Of a stretch of 10,000 bases of DNA, positions 1 through 6,431 are shown in pieces. A program made the position numbers and the translations under genes. Numbering within the stretch: position 1 is the first letter of the stretch; the number at the start of each line of letters is the position of its first letter. The notes below the pieces were generated by a model that did no database searches, was not told the origin of the DNA, and saw nothing but the letters and a program-made list of their open reading frames with translations. This stretch comes from Flavobacterium sp. (GTDB lineage Bacteria > Bacteroidota > Bacteroidia > Flavobacteriales > Flavobacteriaceae), in contig NZ_JAIWOF010000120.1 of the NCBI RefSeq assembly GCF_020217025.1, positions 1 to 10,000 of the forward strand, read 5' to 3'.

Positions 1-166
1 TTTTCTTTCCAAAAATGGTGATGTCATCTTGTTGCCAAGGCGTTTCGTTTAATAATTTATCCCAAAGTAAATCCGCTTCTTCTTTGTTGAAGAAATTGGG
101 ATAGAATTCAAAAACCGCATCGGGTAGCGGAAGTATTATCTTTTCTTTTGGAAATAAATCAAGCAT
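1..166 (-). CDS. AlkB-like 2OG-Fe(II) dioxygenase, N-terminal fragment
   Basis: The first 55 codons of a minus-strand gene that continues beyond the left edge; the only ATG in the open frame is at 166-164. The product starts MLDLFPKEKI and includes the stretches LPDAVFEFYPNFFNKEEAD and TPWQQDDITIFGK. From recalled similarity this matches the N-terminus of AlkB/ALKBH2-type Fe(II)/2-oxoglutarate dioxygenases, which repair alkylated DNA bases by oxidative demethylation; WQ(Q/H)D..I..FGK precedes the substrate-binding region in that family. The HxD...H iron ligands lie outside the window, so catalytic competence cannot be judged. The frame is closed by TAA at 184-182, and the start codon directly follows the U-tract of the aqpZ terminator, leaving no room for an ordinary leader. 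The family call is fairly firm; the exact substrate is not known. Confidence 0.75.
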   Translation of the reverse strand, partial: MLDLFPKEKIILPLPDAVFEFYPNFFNKEEADLLWDKLLNETPWQQDDITIFGKK

Positions 167-192
167 AAAAAAAAGCGATGATTAACATCGCT
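167..192 (-). terminator. Rho-independent terminator of aqpZ
   Basis: On the minus strand a perfect 7-bp stem (AGCGATG at 192-186 in genomic complement, pairing with 180-174) encloses a 5-base loop at 185-181 and is followed by an uninterrupted run of T from 174 to 167. It lies 24 bases after the aqpZ stop codon. The T-run ends at the A of the next gene's ATG at 166, so terminator and downstream start are contiguous. Confidence 0.85.
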
Positions 193-216
193 AATTTACT
201 GTTTTTAGAGTGAATT

Positions 217-918
217 TTATTTGTTGTCTTGTAATAAATTTTTGTAAATGAAACCTGCTACGATAGCACCTGTAATAGGGGCTGCCCAAAACAACCATAA
301 CTGACTCAAAGCTTCGCCTTGAACAAAAAGCGCTTGAGAAGTAGATCGTGCAGGATTTACAGAAGTATTGGTGATAGGAATACTAATCAAATGAATTAAC
401 GTTAAAGCTAAACCGATGGCTATTCCGGCAAATCTTCCGTTGGCTAATTTATCGGTTGCTCCTAAAATAATAATTAAGAAAAACATCGTCAGAATAAATT
501 CCGTTATAAAAGCAGCCATCATGCTGTAACCTCTGCCGTTATAGACCTCCGATTCGTAGAAATTAGTTGCAAAAGCACCGGCGCCCTCTGAAGAAAAAGC
601 ATTGCCTCCATTTAGGATAAGATATAATACACCTGCAGCTGCAGTGGCTCCTAGAACTTGTGAAACAATATAAGGAACGATTTCTTTTTCAGAGAATCGA
701 CCGCCAGCCCACAATCCTAAAGTAACAGCAGGATTGAAATGACCTCCCGAGATGTGTCCAACCGCATAAGCCATGGTTAAAACGGTTAATCCAAAGGCAA
801 GGGAAACGCCCACTAGTCCAATTCCGATATCAGGAACTCCTGCTGCGAAAACAGCTGCACCACAACCTCCAAATACCAACCAAAAGGTTCCGAAAAATTC
901 AGCAAATAATTTTCTCAT
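217..918 (-). CDS. aqpZ: Aquaporin Z, water channel
   Basis: A 233-residue MIP-family inner-membrane protein, the usual AqpZ length, with six predicted transmembrane helices and two re-entrant half helices. Both NPA motifs are present: HFNPAV (Asn62) in the first half and SVNPARS (Asn188) in the second. The aromatic/arginine selectivity filter aligns with the orthodox water channel: Phe42, His176, Thr185, Arg191. A glycerol facilitator would carry smaller residues there and an Asp after the second NPA, so water rather than glycerol is the expected substrate, allowing rapid osmotic water flux. The start ATG at 918 matches the family N-terminus ([18 protein letters not shown]). A clear terminator follows. 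The 111 bases upstream contain a nested inverted repeat touching the start codon. No strong terminator separates it from the upstream transporter, so co-transcription is possible. Confidence 0.96.
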   Translation of the reverse strand: MRKLFAEFFGTFWLVFGGCGAAVFAAGVPDIGIGLVGVSLAFGLTVLTMAYAVGHISGGHFNPAVTLGLWAGGRFSEKEIVPYIVSQVLGATAAAGVLYLILNGGNAFSSEGAGAFATNFYESEVYNGRGYSMMAAFITEFILTMFFLIIILGATDKLANGRFAGIAIGLALTLIHLISIPITNTSVNPARSTSQALFVQGEALSQLWLFWAAPITGAIVAGFIYKNLLQDNK

Positions 919-964
919 AGTTAAATAGTTTTACTTACAATTTCTTGTAATGGTTATTTAACTA
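918..964 (-). promoter_or_regulatory. Nested inverted repeat in the aqpZ leader
   Basis: Outer arms of 10 bp (TAGTTAAATA at 918-927 and TATTTAACTA at 955-964) enclose an inner 6-bp dyad (TTACAA at 935-940, TTGTAA at 945-950). In the mRNA sense the inner loop reads GAAA, a GNRA tetraloop, and the outer stem's last base pair uses the A of the aqpZ AUG. A 7-by-4 internal loop separates the two stems. It could be a translation-controlling RNA hairpin or a DNA operator. A weak -7-like TAATTTTA at 970-963 would start transcription inside the outer arm, which would favour the operator reading. Function is inferred; AT-rich DNA can give such dyads by chance. Confidence 0.45.
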
Positions 965-1029
965 AAATTACTAAAAAAGAATCTTGGTTTAAGTGTTTGA
1001 AAATAAAGTTATTAACAGTGTAATTCTTG

Positions 1030-1938
1030 CTAATTTTTTTTCTTGAACTGAATGTTCATAATCACAATAGCGGTAATTATTAACACAATTCCCATCCATT
1101 GAATGAATAACACTTGTTCATTTAAAAGGAAAAATGCCATCATTACCGAAACGGGTAATTCTAATGAAGAAACAATACTTCCTAATCCAATTCCGGTATG
1201 AGGAAATCCTGCATTTAATAACATGGGTGGAATAATTGTTCCGAATAAAGCTAAAACAATTCCCCATTTCGTAAAAATTTCAAAATTGAAAGGAGTAACT
1301 TGAGTGTATAAGCTGAAACCAAATACGATAACCGCTCCACCTAATAACATATACAAACTTCTTTGTGCAGAAGAAATTCCTAATGCTACTTTGTTAGCTG
1401 TAAACATTGTTGTTGTAAAAGAAGCAGCAGCTAATAATCCCCAAAATAATCCGTTTGCCCAATCAATTGTTGGGTCATTGAAATCAATTTTAAAAATATT
1501 AATAGCTAAAGCGGTTCCAATTAATACAATGATAACCGAAATTATTTTTTGAAATGAAGGCGCTTTTTTGTCTAAAAACCATTCTAGTAAAACACCCATC
1601 CAAACGGTTTGCATTAGCAATACAATTCCAATAGAAACAGGAATATATTTTACTGCTAAATAGTAGAAAACACTTGTCATTCCTAATGAAGTTCCGGCCA
1701 ACATCAGTTGGAAAATATTTTTTGGAGAAGCTTTTACCGCTGTGTTTTTGTTTTTGGTACGTTGGAATAAGTTGATGATTAAAATCCCAATAATTCCATA
1801 AATAAATTGTGATGAAGTTACTTCCGCCGTTGTAAAATCTTCTTTGTAAGCTAGTTTAACGAAAGTAGCTAACATACCATAACTCGTTGCACCTAATGCA
1901 ACCAAGAAAACACCTTTGATAATATTGTTGTTTGACAT
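1030..1938 (-). CDS. DMT superfamily transporter, two EamA domains
   Basis: A 302-residue very hydrophobic protein with about ten predicted transmembrane helices arranged as two EamA repeats (roughly residues 8-147 and 162-297), the standard layout of drug/metabolite transporters (10 TMS, about 300 residues). The first repeat begins GVFLVALGATSYGMLATFVK, and the second ends with a short positively charged tail (QFKKKN), consistent with a cytoplasmic C-terminus. Such proteins export amino acids, metabolites or drugs, but substrate cannot be assigned from sequence. The start ATG at 1938 is supported by a TATCTTTG -7 box about 23 bases upstream. Stop TAG at 1032-1030; the 111 bases to aqpZ lack a convincing terminator. 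Confidence 0.9.
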   Translation of the reverse strand: MSNNNIIKGVFLVALGATSYGMLATFVKLAYKEDFTTAEVTSSQFIYGIIGILIINLFQRTKNKNTAVKASPKNIFQLMLAGTSLGMTSVFYYLAVKYIPVSIGIVLLMQTVWMGVLLEWFLDKKAPSFQKIISVIIVLIGTALAINIFKIDFNDPTIDWANGLFWGLLAAASFTTTMFTANKVALGISSAQRSLYMLLGGAVIVFGFSLYTQVTPFNFEIFTKWGIVLALFGTIIPPMLLNAGFPHTGIGLGSIVSSLELPVSVMMAFFLLNEQVLFIQWMGIVLIITAIVIMNIQFKKKN

Positions 1939-1960
1939 ATCCTAAATTTTTTAAGGGGCG

Positions 1961-1968
1961 CAAAGATA
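1961..1968 (-). promoter_or_regulatory. -7 promoter box of the EamA transporter gene
   Basis: TATCTTTG on the minus strand is a full match to the Bacteroidota -7 consensus TAnnTTTG, followed by CGCCCC and a 5' leader of roughly 15 bases before the ATG at 1938. No clear -33 TTG is found at the expected 17-23 bases upstream; that region is a pyrimidine-rich run on this strand. Confidence 0.6.
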
Positions 1969-2098
1969 GGGTAAAAAGAAAAAAGAGAATAGATAAAAGA
2001 AGAAAGATTTTTTGAGGGTTTAATTTTAGTACGAATTTAACATCATTGTTTTAAATAAAAATTCGAAAGTGGAGTTATACTATTCTAATCCCATTTCT

Positions 2099-2695
2099 AT
2101 GAAGCATTTTTTACTATTGATAGCAGTTTGTTTTTTATGTTGTAATAATTCGGAAGTTGAACCTTTAGCTGTAAAAGATTACAGTTCATTTCATAAAGAA
2201 GCAGCTTCCTTTTGTAAAGAAAATAATTATAATGAATCGTATTATTTTTTAGTTGATTTGAGTGTGCATTCTGGGAAGAATCGTTTTTTTATTTATGATT
2301 TTGCAACGAAGAAAGTGTTGGATAAAAATTTGGTTACACATGGCAGTTGCGATCAATTTGAAGAAAACCCAGACAAATGGGAAAAGGTAAAATTTGATAA
2401 TAGAGTAGACAGTCATTGCTCGATGAAGGGGAAATACAAAATAGGAAGTCGCGATTATAGTTCGTGGGGAATCAACGTGAAATATTGGTTACACGGACTA
2501 GAGTCTTCCAATAGAAATGCGGAAAAAAGAGTTGTTGTTTTGCATTCTTGGAATGCTGTTAAAAATCAAGAAATTTATCCAAGATATAGTCCGTTGAGTT
2601 GGGGTTGCCCAGCAGTTTCAAATGAATTTATGGATAAATTAGATGAGCGTATACAAAAATCTAAAAAACCAGTTTTGTTGTGGATTATTGAATAA
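2099..2695 (+). CDS. Murein L,D-transpeptidase-like protein (YkuD_2 type), secreted
   Basis: A 198-residue exported protein. The N-terminus (MKHFLLLIAVCFLCC) is a short lipoprotein-like signal sequence; the cysteines at 14-15 could be lipidated, though the lipobox is poor. The C-terminal half has the catalytic signature of the murein L,D-transpeptidase family recalled as PF13645: LHGLESSNRNAEKR (about 131-144), VVVLHSW with His149, and SWGCPAVS with the nucleophile Cys170. These enzymes use a Cys-His pair to cross-link or remodel peptidoglycan stem peptides in the periplasm. The frame is open upstream to a GTG at 2069, but the ATG at 2099 places the signal peptide exactly at the N-terminus and is preferred. 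It converges on the DUF2721 gene with one base between stop codons. No clear -7 box was found upstream. Confidence 0.85.
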   Translation: MKHFLLLIAVCFLCCNNSEVEPLAVKDYSSFHKEAASFCKENNYNESYYFLVDLSVHSGKNRFFIYDFATKKVLDKNLVTHGSCDQFEENPDKWEKVKFDNRVDSHCSMKGKYKIGSRDYSSWGINVKYWLHGLESSNRNAEKRVVVLHSWNAVKNQEIYPRYSPLSWGCPAVSNEFMDKLDERIQKSKKPVLLWIIE

Positions 2696-2696
2696 A

Positions 2697-3095
2697 TTAT
2701 TCTACATCTTCTGATAAATCTTTCAAATGAACTCTCAATGCATTTACTGAAATGCTTATTTCCCAAAACGAAATTCCTAATGAAATCAATAAACAAAATA
2801 GGCTAGCTCCGAAGAAGTAAATGCCAAAATCTCCATGATTTACATAAAGTAGCAACATTGCAAAAACTGATAAGAACAAACACATTACACCAAACAATTG
2901 CATGTAACGGATTAGCGTTAATCTTAAGTTTAAGTTTTTAATTTCTAGTAAAATGCTTTTATTGTGATTGTCGTCGTAGTTTTTCTTCAAGTTACGAATG
3001 ATTTGAGCAATCGTTAAAAATCGGTTCGTGTAAGCTAATAAAATTAACGAAGTTGCAGAGAATAATAAAGCAGGAGTTTCTATTGATAGTGTCAT
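2697..3095 (-). CDS. DUF2721 family membrane protein
   Basis: A 132-residue protein recognised by recall as DUF2721: an N-terminal hydrophobic segment (TPALLFSATSLILLAYTNRF, about 8-27), a charged central helix (RNLKKNYDD...LLEIKNLNLR, about 34-57) and two adjacent transmembrane helices (about 64-86 and 91-113), with the tail HLKDLSEDVE. The central region often looks coiled-coil-like in this family. Its function is unknown. It starts six bases after the stop of the SRPBCC gene, so the two are probably co-transcribed. Its stop codon at 2699-2697 lies one base from the stop of the convergent transpeptidase gene, leaving no intergenic terminator. Confidence 0.82.
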   Translation of the reverse strand: MTLSIETPALLFSATSLILLAYTNRFLTIAQIIRNLKKNYDDNHNKSILLEIKNLNLRLTLIRYMQLFGVMCLFLSVFAMLLLYVNHGDFGIYFFGASLFCLLISLGISFWEISISVNALRVHLKDLSEDVE

Positions 3096-3101
3096 GAGAT
3101 T

Positions 3102-3539
3102 TTAATTTTCGGAGATTTCTTTTATAGTTGCTAATCCTTTTGGGAATGATTCTAAAAAGAAATTAGCATATTCATCTACGATATCCAATGTTACTAAGAC
3201 TTTTGAAGTCGTTCCATTTGAAATCACGCTATAATTTTCTTGAGCTCCTGTCCAAGATTTTGTGGCTTCATCAAGAGGTTGTTCTTCAAAATCTTTAATG
3301 TTGCCAATATGAGTAAAAAACATTTTTTCATTAGGAACTAAAGTGGAAATTTCACTGTACATGCCATTTCCATTTGGATCTAAAAAATGAATGCGTTCGC
3401 CTTGTTTCCAAGAAGATTTTGCATACGAACCTTCACAAAAAGCGGATGTCCATTTTTTGTAGTTTTCTTCTTCCCACATGGCGTTCCATACTTTATCGGC
3501 TGGAGCGTTTATTTCGATTTCGAATGTTAGTTTTTTCAT
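3102..3539 (-). CDS. SRPBCC (START/AHSA1-like) domain protein
   Basis: A 145-residue soluble protein beginning MKKLTFEIEINAPADKVW, the typical first strand and helix of the SRPBCC/Bet v1-like fold, followed by NYKKWTSAFCEGSYAKSSWKQGERIHFLDP and a C-terminal amphipathic helix (about 121-140). Members have a deep hydrophobic ligand cavity; AHSA1-like ones are found in stress or antibiotic contexts, but no ligand or reaction can be inferred here. The frame is open back to a TTG at 3560, but that TTG is the last three bases of the TAACTTTG promoter box, so the ATG at 3539 is the start, leaving a very short leader. It is followed after six bases by the DUF2721 gene and is probably its operon partner. 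Confidence 0.85.
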   Translation of the reverse strand: MKKLTFEIEINAPADKVWNAMWEEENYKKWTSAFCEGSYAKSSWKQGERIHFLDPNGNGMYSEISTLVPNEKMFFTHIGNIKDFEEQPLDEATKSWTGAQENYSVISNGTTSKVLVTLDIVDEYANFFLESFPKGLATIKEISEN

Positions 3540-3557
3540 AGTTCTTAGTTTGGTAAT

Positions 3558-3588
3558 CAAAGTTAAAAAAAATCCTGACAGGTTTCAA
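3558..3588 (-). promoter_or_regulatory. Promoter of the SRPBCC-DUF2721 operon
   Basis: On the minus strand TTG at 3588-3586 and TAACTTTG at 3565-3558 are separated by 20 bases, matching the Bacteroidota TTG / TAnnTTTG layout. The expected transcription start is near 3551, about a dozen bases before the ATG at 3539. The -33 TTG is the loop of the upstream gene's terminator hairpin, and the spacer is that hairpin's descending arm plus its U-tract. Confidence 0.7.
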
Positions 3589-3603
3589 AAACCTGTCAGG
3601 ATT
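3566..3603 (-). terminator. Rho-independent terminator, perfect 15-bp palindrome
   Basis: Positions 3571-3585 and 3589-3603 are perfect reverse complements (15 bp) with a 3-base loop at 3586-3588. On the minus strand the descending arm ends ATT and runs into TTTTTT (3571-3566), giving eight T in a row, a strong terminator for the 66-residue gene upstream. The core CCTGACAGG...CCTGTCAGG resembles a palindrome I recall as recurring between Flavobacteriaceae genes, so it may also be a dispersed repeat family; that part needs a genome count. Confidence 0.88.
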
Positions 3604-3625
3604 AGTTATAGATTTAAATTTACTT

Positions 3626-3826
3626 TTAGGCTTTCAGTATTTTCTTTATAGTAAAAGCATAACTAAAATAAATTATAGAAATTAAGGTAAAAACAATTCC
3701 TGTCATCATAAAAAATTCAAAAAATCGCATTAATACATTTGGTTCTTTAACATCGCCATCGGCAATAAATCCTATAGTTGTTATTGCTAAAGCAATAGTT
3801 AAAATGTTTAAAATTTTTTTCTTCAT
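3626..3826 (-). CDS. Small two-helix membrane protein, unknown function
   Basis: A 66-residue protein with two hydrophobic segments (about 6-22, ILNILTIALAITTIGFI; and 39-58, FMMTGIVFTLISIIYFSYAF) joined by a short loop with the acidic stretch DGDVKEP and ending in basic IKKILKA. It is probably an inner-membrane hairpin. I do not recognise a named family. It is supported as a real gene by an N-terminus starting with MKKK before a helix, by the perfect terminator 23 bases after its stop, and by the absence of a competing frame. It lies 69 bases downstream of htpG on the same strand without a clear terminator or -7 box between them, so it may be read from the htpG transcript. Confidence 0.72.
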   Translation of the reverse strand: MKKKILNILTIALAITTIGFIADGDVKEPNVLMRFFEFFMMTGIVFTLISIIYFSYAFTIKKILKA

Positions 3827-3895
3827 AATTGGTGAGTTTAATACCTTTTTAACGACATAAAATTAACTTTAGTATACTTTCTGAAAATCTGAAAG

Positions 3896-5779
3896 CTATT
3901 TCAACGTCTCAAAACTTCTTTTCACAAAAGCAGTCAACTCTTCACCTTTAAGTAATCCTTGTGAAAGTTTTGCTAAATCTAAAGCTTGTTTTACCAAGTC
4001 TTTTTGTACGTCTTCTGAACTGTTTAAAATAGTAGAGGCTAATTCTGAATTTGTGTTAACCACTAAATTATACATATCTGGAAAGTTGCCCATACCAAAC
4101 ATGCCGCCACCGCCAGTTGCACTCATCTCTTTCATTCTACGCATGAATTCGGGTTGCGTGATGATGAATGGTGAAGCATTACTGTCTAAGTTTTCTAATT
4201 GAACTGTATAGTTTTCTTTTGGAACTACTGTTTCAATAGAGGATTTTAGTTTTTCTTTTTCGTCATCGGATAATTTCGAAATCGTTTCTTCTTCTTTTTG
4301 AATTAATTTATCGATATAATCCGCATCTACACGAACAAAAGTTACATTCTCATTATCCGCTTCTAATTTCTGAATCAAATGTGAAACGATTGGCGAATCT
4401 AACAACAACACTTGATATCCTTTTTCTTTAGCAATATCAATGTAGCTGTGTTGTGCATCTTTATTTGAGGCGTATAAAACAACTAATTTTCCGTTTTTGT
4501 CGGTTTGGTTGTCTTTTAAAGTTTCTTTTAATTCTGCCAACGTATAATATTTGTCTTCTGTCGTTGGATATAAAACGAAATCGCCTGCTTTTTCATAGAA
4601 TTTTGGTTCCGAAAGCATTCCGTATTCCAATACCACTTTGATGTCGTTCCATTTTTGTTGGAAATCATCACGGTTTTCGTTGAATAATGATTTTAATTTG
4701 TCTGCTACTTTTCTAGTGATGTAATTTGAAATCTTCTTCACGTTACCGTCGGCTTGTAAGTACGAACGCGATACGTTTAATGGAATGTCTGGTGAATCTA
4801 CCACACCTTTTAACATCATTAGGAATTCAGGTACAATTCCTTCTACATTATCCGTTACGAATACCTGATTTTGGTACAATTGAATTTTGTCTTTCTGAAT
4901 TTGTAAATCCGATGATAATTTTGGGAAATATAAAATTCCAGTCAAATTGAATGGATAATCGACATTCAAATGGATGTTGAATAACGGTTCATCAAATTGC
5001 ATTGGATACAATTCGCGATAGAAATTTTTATAATCTTCTTCCGATAAATCACTTGGTTGTTTGGTCCAAGCTGGATTTGGATTGTTGATGATGTTATCTA
5101 CGTCAACATATTCTGTTTTGTAATCTTCTGGAGCATTTTCTGGTTTTGGAAGTGCTTCTTTTTTCGTTCCAAATTTAATCGGAATTGGCATGAACTTGTT
5201 GTATTTGGTCAACAATTCACGGATTTTGAATTCTTCTAAAAATTCTAACGAATCTTCCGCTATATGTAGGATGATTTCGGTTCCTCTTTCCGTTTTATCA
5301 TGCGGAACTAGAGTAAATTCCGGACTACCATCGCAAGTCCAATGTGCTGCGGGCTCATCTTTGTATGATTTGGTGATGATTTCTACTTTAGAAGCCACCA
5401 TGAACGCCGAATAAAATCCTAATCCAAAGTGTCCGATAACACCTGAATCTTTGGCAGAATCTTTATATTTTTCTAAGAATTCTTCTGCTCCTGAGAATGC
5501 GATTTGGTTGATGTATTTTTCCACTTCATCGGCTGTCATTCCTAGACCTTGGTCGATAATGTGAAGTTTTTTACCTTCTTTATCGATTTTTACTTCGATA
5601 ATAGGATTGCCATATTCTACTTTTGCTTCGCCAATGCTAGTTAAATGTTTTAATTTTAAAGTAGCGTCGGTTGCATTCGATACTAATTCACGAAGAAAAA
5701 TTTCGTGGTCACTGTACAAAAACTTTTTGATTAAGGGAAAGATGTTTTCTACTGAAACATTAATTTTTCCTGATGCCAT
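3896..5779 (-). CDS. htpG: Molecular chaperone HtpG (bacterial Hsp90)
   Basis: A 627-residue protein of normal HtpG length. The N-terminal GHKL ATPase domain is intact: ELVSNATDA with catalytic Glu31, Asn35 and Asp38, IDQGLGMT (Asp76, Gly78, Gly80), and the ATP-lid glycine motif GHFGLGF (116-122). The middle domain contains the catalytic-loop region around NVSRSYLQ, where the Arg contacts the ATP gamma phosphate. The C-terminal dimerisation domain ends ...FVKRSFETLK with no MEEVD tail, as expected for bacteria. A glycine/methionine-rich patch (MSATGGGGMFGMG) precedes the dimerisation helices. As a homodimer it remodels cytosolic client proteins in an ATP-driven cycle, usually with DnaK. The start MASGKINVSVENIF agrees with relatives. 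No CIRCE element was seen upstream. Confidence 0.97.
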   Translation of the reverse strand: MASGKINVSVENIFPLIKKFLYSDHEIFLRELVSNATDATLKLKHLTSIGEAKVEYGNPIIEVKIDKEGKKLHIIDQGLGMTADEVEKYINQIAFSGAEEFLEKYKDSAKDSGVIGHFGLGFYSAFMVASKVEIITKSYKDEPAAHWTCDGSPEFTLVPHDKTERGTEIILHIAEDSLEFLEEFKIRELLTKYNKFMPIPIKFGTKKEALPKPENAPEDYKTEYVDVDNIINNPNPAWTKQPSDLSEEDYKNFYRELYPMQFDEPLFNIHLNVDYPFNLTGILYFPKLSSDLQIQKDKIQLYQNQVFVTDNVEGIVPEFLMMLKGVVDSPDIPLNVSRSYLQADGNVKKISNYITRKVADKLKSLFNENRDDFQQKWNDIKVVLEYGMLSEPKFYEKAGDFVLYPTTEDKYYTLAELKETLKDNQTDKNGKLVVLYASNKDAQHSYIDIAKEKGYQVLLLDSPIVSHLIQKLEADNENVTFVRVDADYIDKLIQKEEETISKLSDDEKEKLKSSIETVVPKENYTVQLENLDSNASPFIITQPEFMRRMKEMSATGGGGMFGMGNFPDMYNLVVNTNSELASTILNSSEDVQKDLVKQALDLAKLSQGLLKGEELTAFVKRSFETLK

Positions 5780-5948
5780 GTTTAAAATTTTAAGTTAAAC
5801 AAATTTTTGTTTTTGGATATTCAAATTCGATACCAAATCATAAAATATGACAAATTGACGTAGTAATTTCAGTATGCTTTTTTAGACGATATTGTTTTAA
5901 TTCCAAAATAAATGGAGTAAATTTGTAAGAATGTAAAAAAACAGAAAA
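5780..5948. other. Divergent intergenic region, htpG and lipoprotein operon
   Basis: A 169-base AT-rich gap holding the start regions of two divergent transcripts. The plus-strand promoter is clear (5892-5925). For htpG no exact minus-strand TAnnTTTG is present; the nearest is TATGATTTG at 5842-5834, with one extra spacer base. A short dyad AACAAA-TT-TTTGTT lies near 5799-5812. No open frame with coding character was seen. Confidence 0.6.
5892..5925 (+). promoter_or_regulatory. Promoter of the lipocalin-OmpA operon
   Basis: TAAATTTG at 5918-5925 is a full match to TAnnTTTG, and TTG at 5892-5894 lies 23 bases upstream, at the long end of the allowed spacing. The predicted start near 5932 gives a leader of about 17 bases before the ATG at 5949. 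Confidence 0.6.
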
Positions 5949-6425
5949 ATGAAAAAAAAGGCACTATTCTTACTGTTGGCTATTGTTTTTTTTGGATGTA
6001 AACCAAAAGAAACGGTTACTAGTACAAAATTGGATAATAAAACCGAAGTGGCTATTAAAGGAAACTGGAGAATAGCGTCGGTAAACTTTCCTGGTTCAGA
6101 ATATTTGAAAGTTACTTCCTTTAACATTGCGGATGCAAAGTGTTTTGAAGGAAGTCAGTGGAGTTTTGTTTCTAATAATAATAAAGGAAATATGCTTTTA
6201 GATAAAGCAAATTGTCCTACTTATAGTAGTAATATTACTTGGTATATTAATAAAGACGGATTTATGGTAATCAAATTTTTAACGGAAGGGGTAAAGGCTA
6301 AGCATACTGATTCTGGTTATATTTTAAGAGTTGCCAATGTGAGTGCTTCCTCATTTCAGTTAATTGATAAAGTAAATGTTGGTGGGCAATTTGTTGATAT
6401 CGTATATAATTTTGAAAAAAAATAA
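5949..6425 (+). CDS. Lipocalin-like lipoprotein
   Basis: A 158-residue lipoprotein: the signal sequence MKKKALFLLLAIVFFGC has a Gly-Cys cleavage site (Cys17), followed by a linker and a beta-rich domain starting GNWRIASVNFPG (about 38-49). This resembles the GxW motif at the start of lipocalin-like domains (recalled as PF13648). Further strands include SQWSFVSNNNKGNMLL and GYILRVANVSASSFQLIDK, and the protein ends with VDIVYNFEKK. Two cysteines (in DAKCFEG and KANCPTY) may form a disulphide in the periplasm. These proteins are thought to bind small hydrophobic ligands, but the ligand is unknown. It has its own promoter and is followed after six bases by the OmpA-family gene, with which it is almost certainly co-transcribed. 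Confidence 0.85.
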   Translation: MKKKALFLLLAIVFFGCKPKETVTSTKLDNKTEVAIKGNWRIASVNFPGSEYLKVTSFNIADAKCFEGSQWSFVSNNNKGNMLLDKANCPTYSSNITWYINKDGFMVIKFLTEGVKAKHTDSGYILRVANVSASSFQLIDKVNVGGQFVDIVYNFEKK

Positions 6426-6431
6426 GAACAG

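Noticed and set aside
1970..2010. Nearly pure purine tract on the plus strand
   Set aside because: Low-complexity AT-rich intergenic sequence; no repeat unit or clear dyad beyond chance.
2032..2065. 7-bp inverted repeat CGAATTT/AAATTCG upstream of the transpeptidase-like gene
   Set aside because: Short arms, 20-base loop and AT-rich composition make chance likely; no adjoining promoter box.
2069..2098. GTG start extending the transpeptidase-like gene by ten codons
   Set aside because: It would place a polar stretch before the hydrophobic signal sequence; the ATG at 2099 gives a normal MKHFLLL signal start.
3540..3560. TTG start extending the SRPBCC gene by seven codons
   Set aside because: The TTG is the end of the TAACTTTG promoter box, so it is upstream of the predicted transcription start; the ATG at 3539 matches the family N-terminus.
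3873..3895. Possible terminator hairpin after htpG (CTTTC/GAAAG)
   Set aside because: Five paired bases, an A-A mismatch and no T-tract in either direction.
4453..5414. Several plus-strand open frames inside htpG
   Set aside because: Shadows of a strongly conserved minus-strand gene; none resembles a known protein.
5780..5948. CIRCE or similar heat-shock operator upstream of htpG
   Set aside because: No TTAGCACTC/GAGTGCTAA dyad is present; only a short AT-rich dyad was found.
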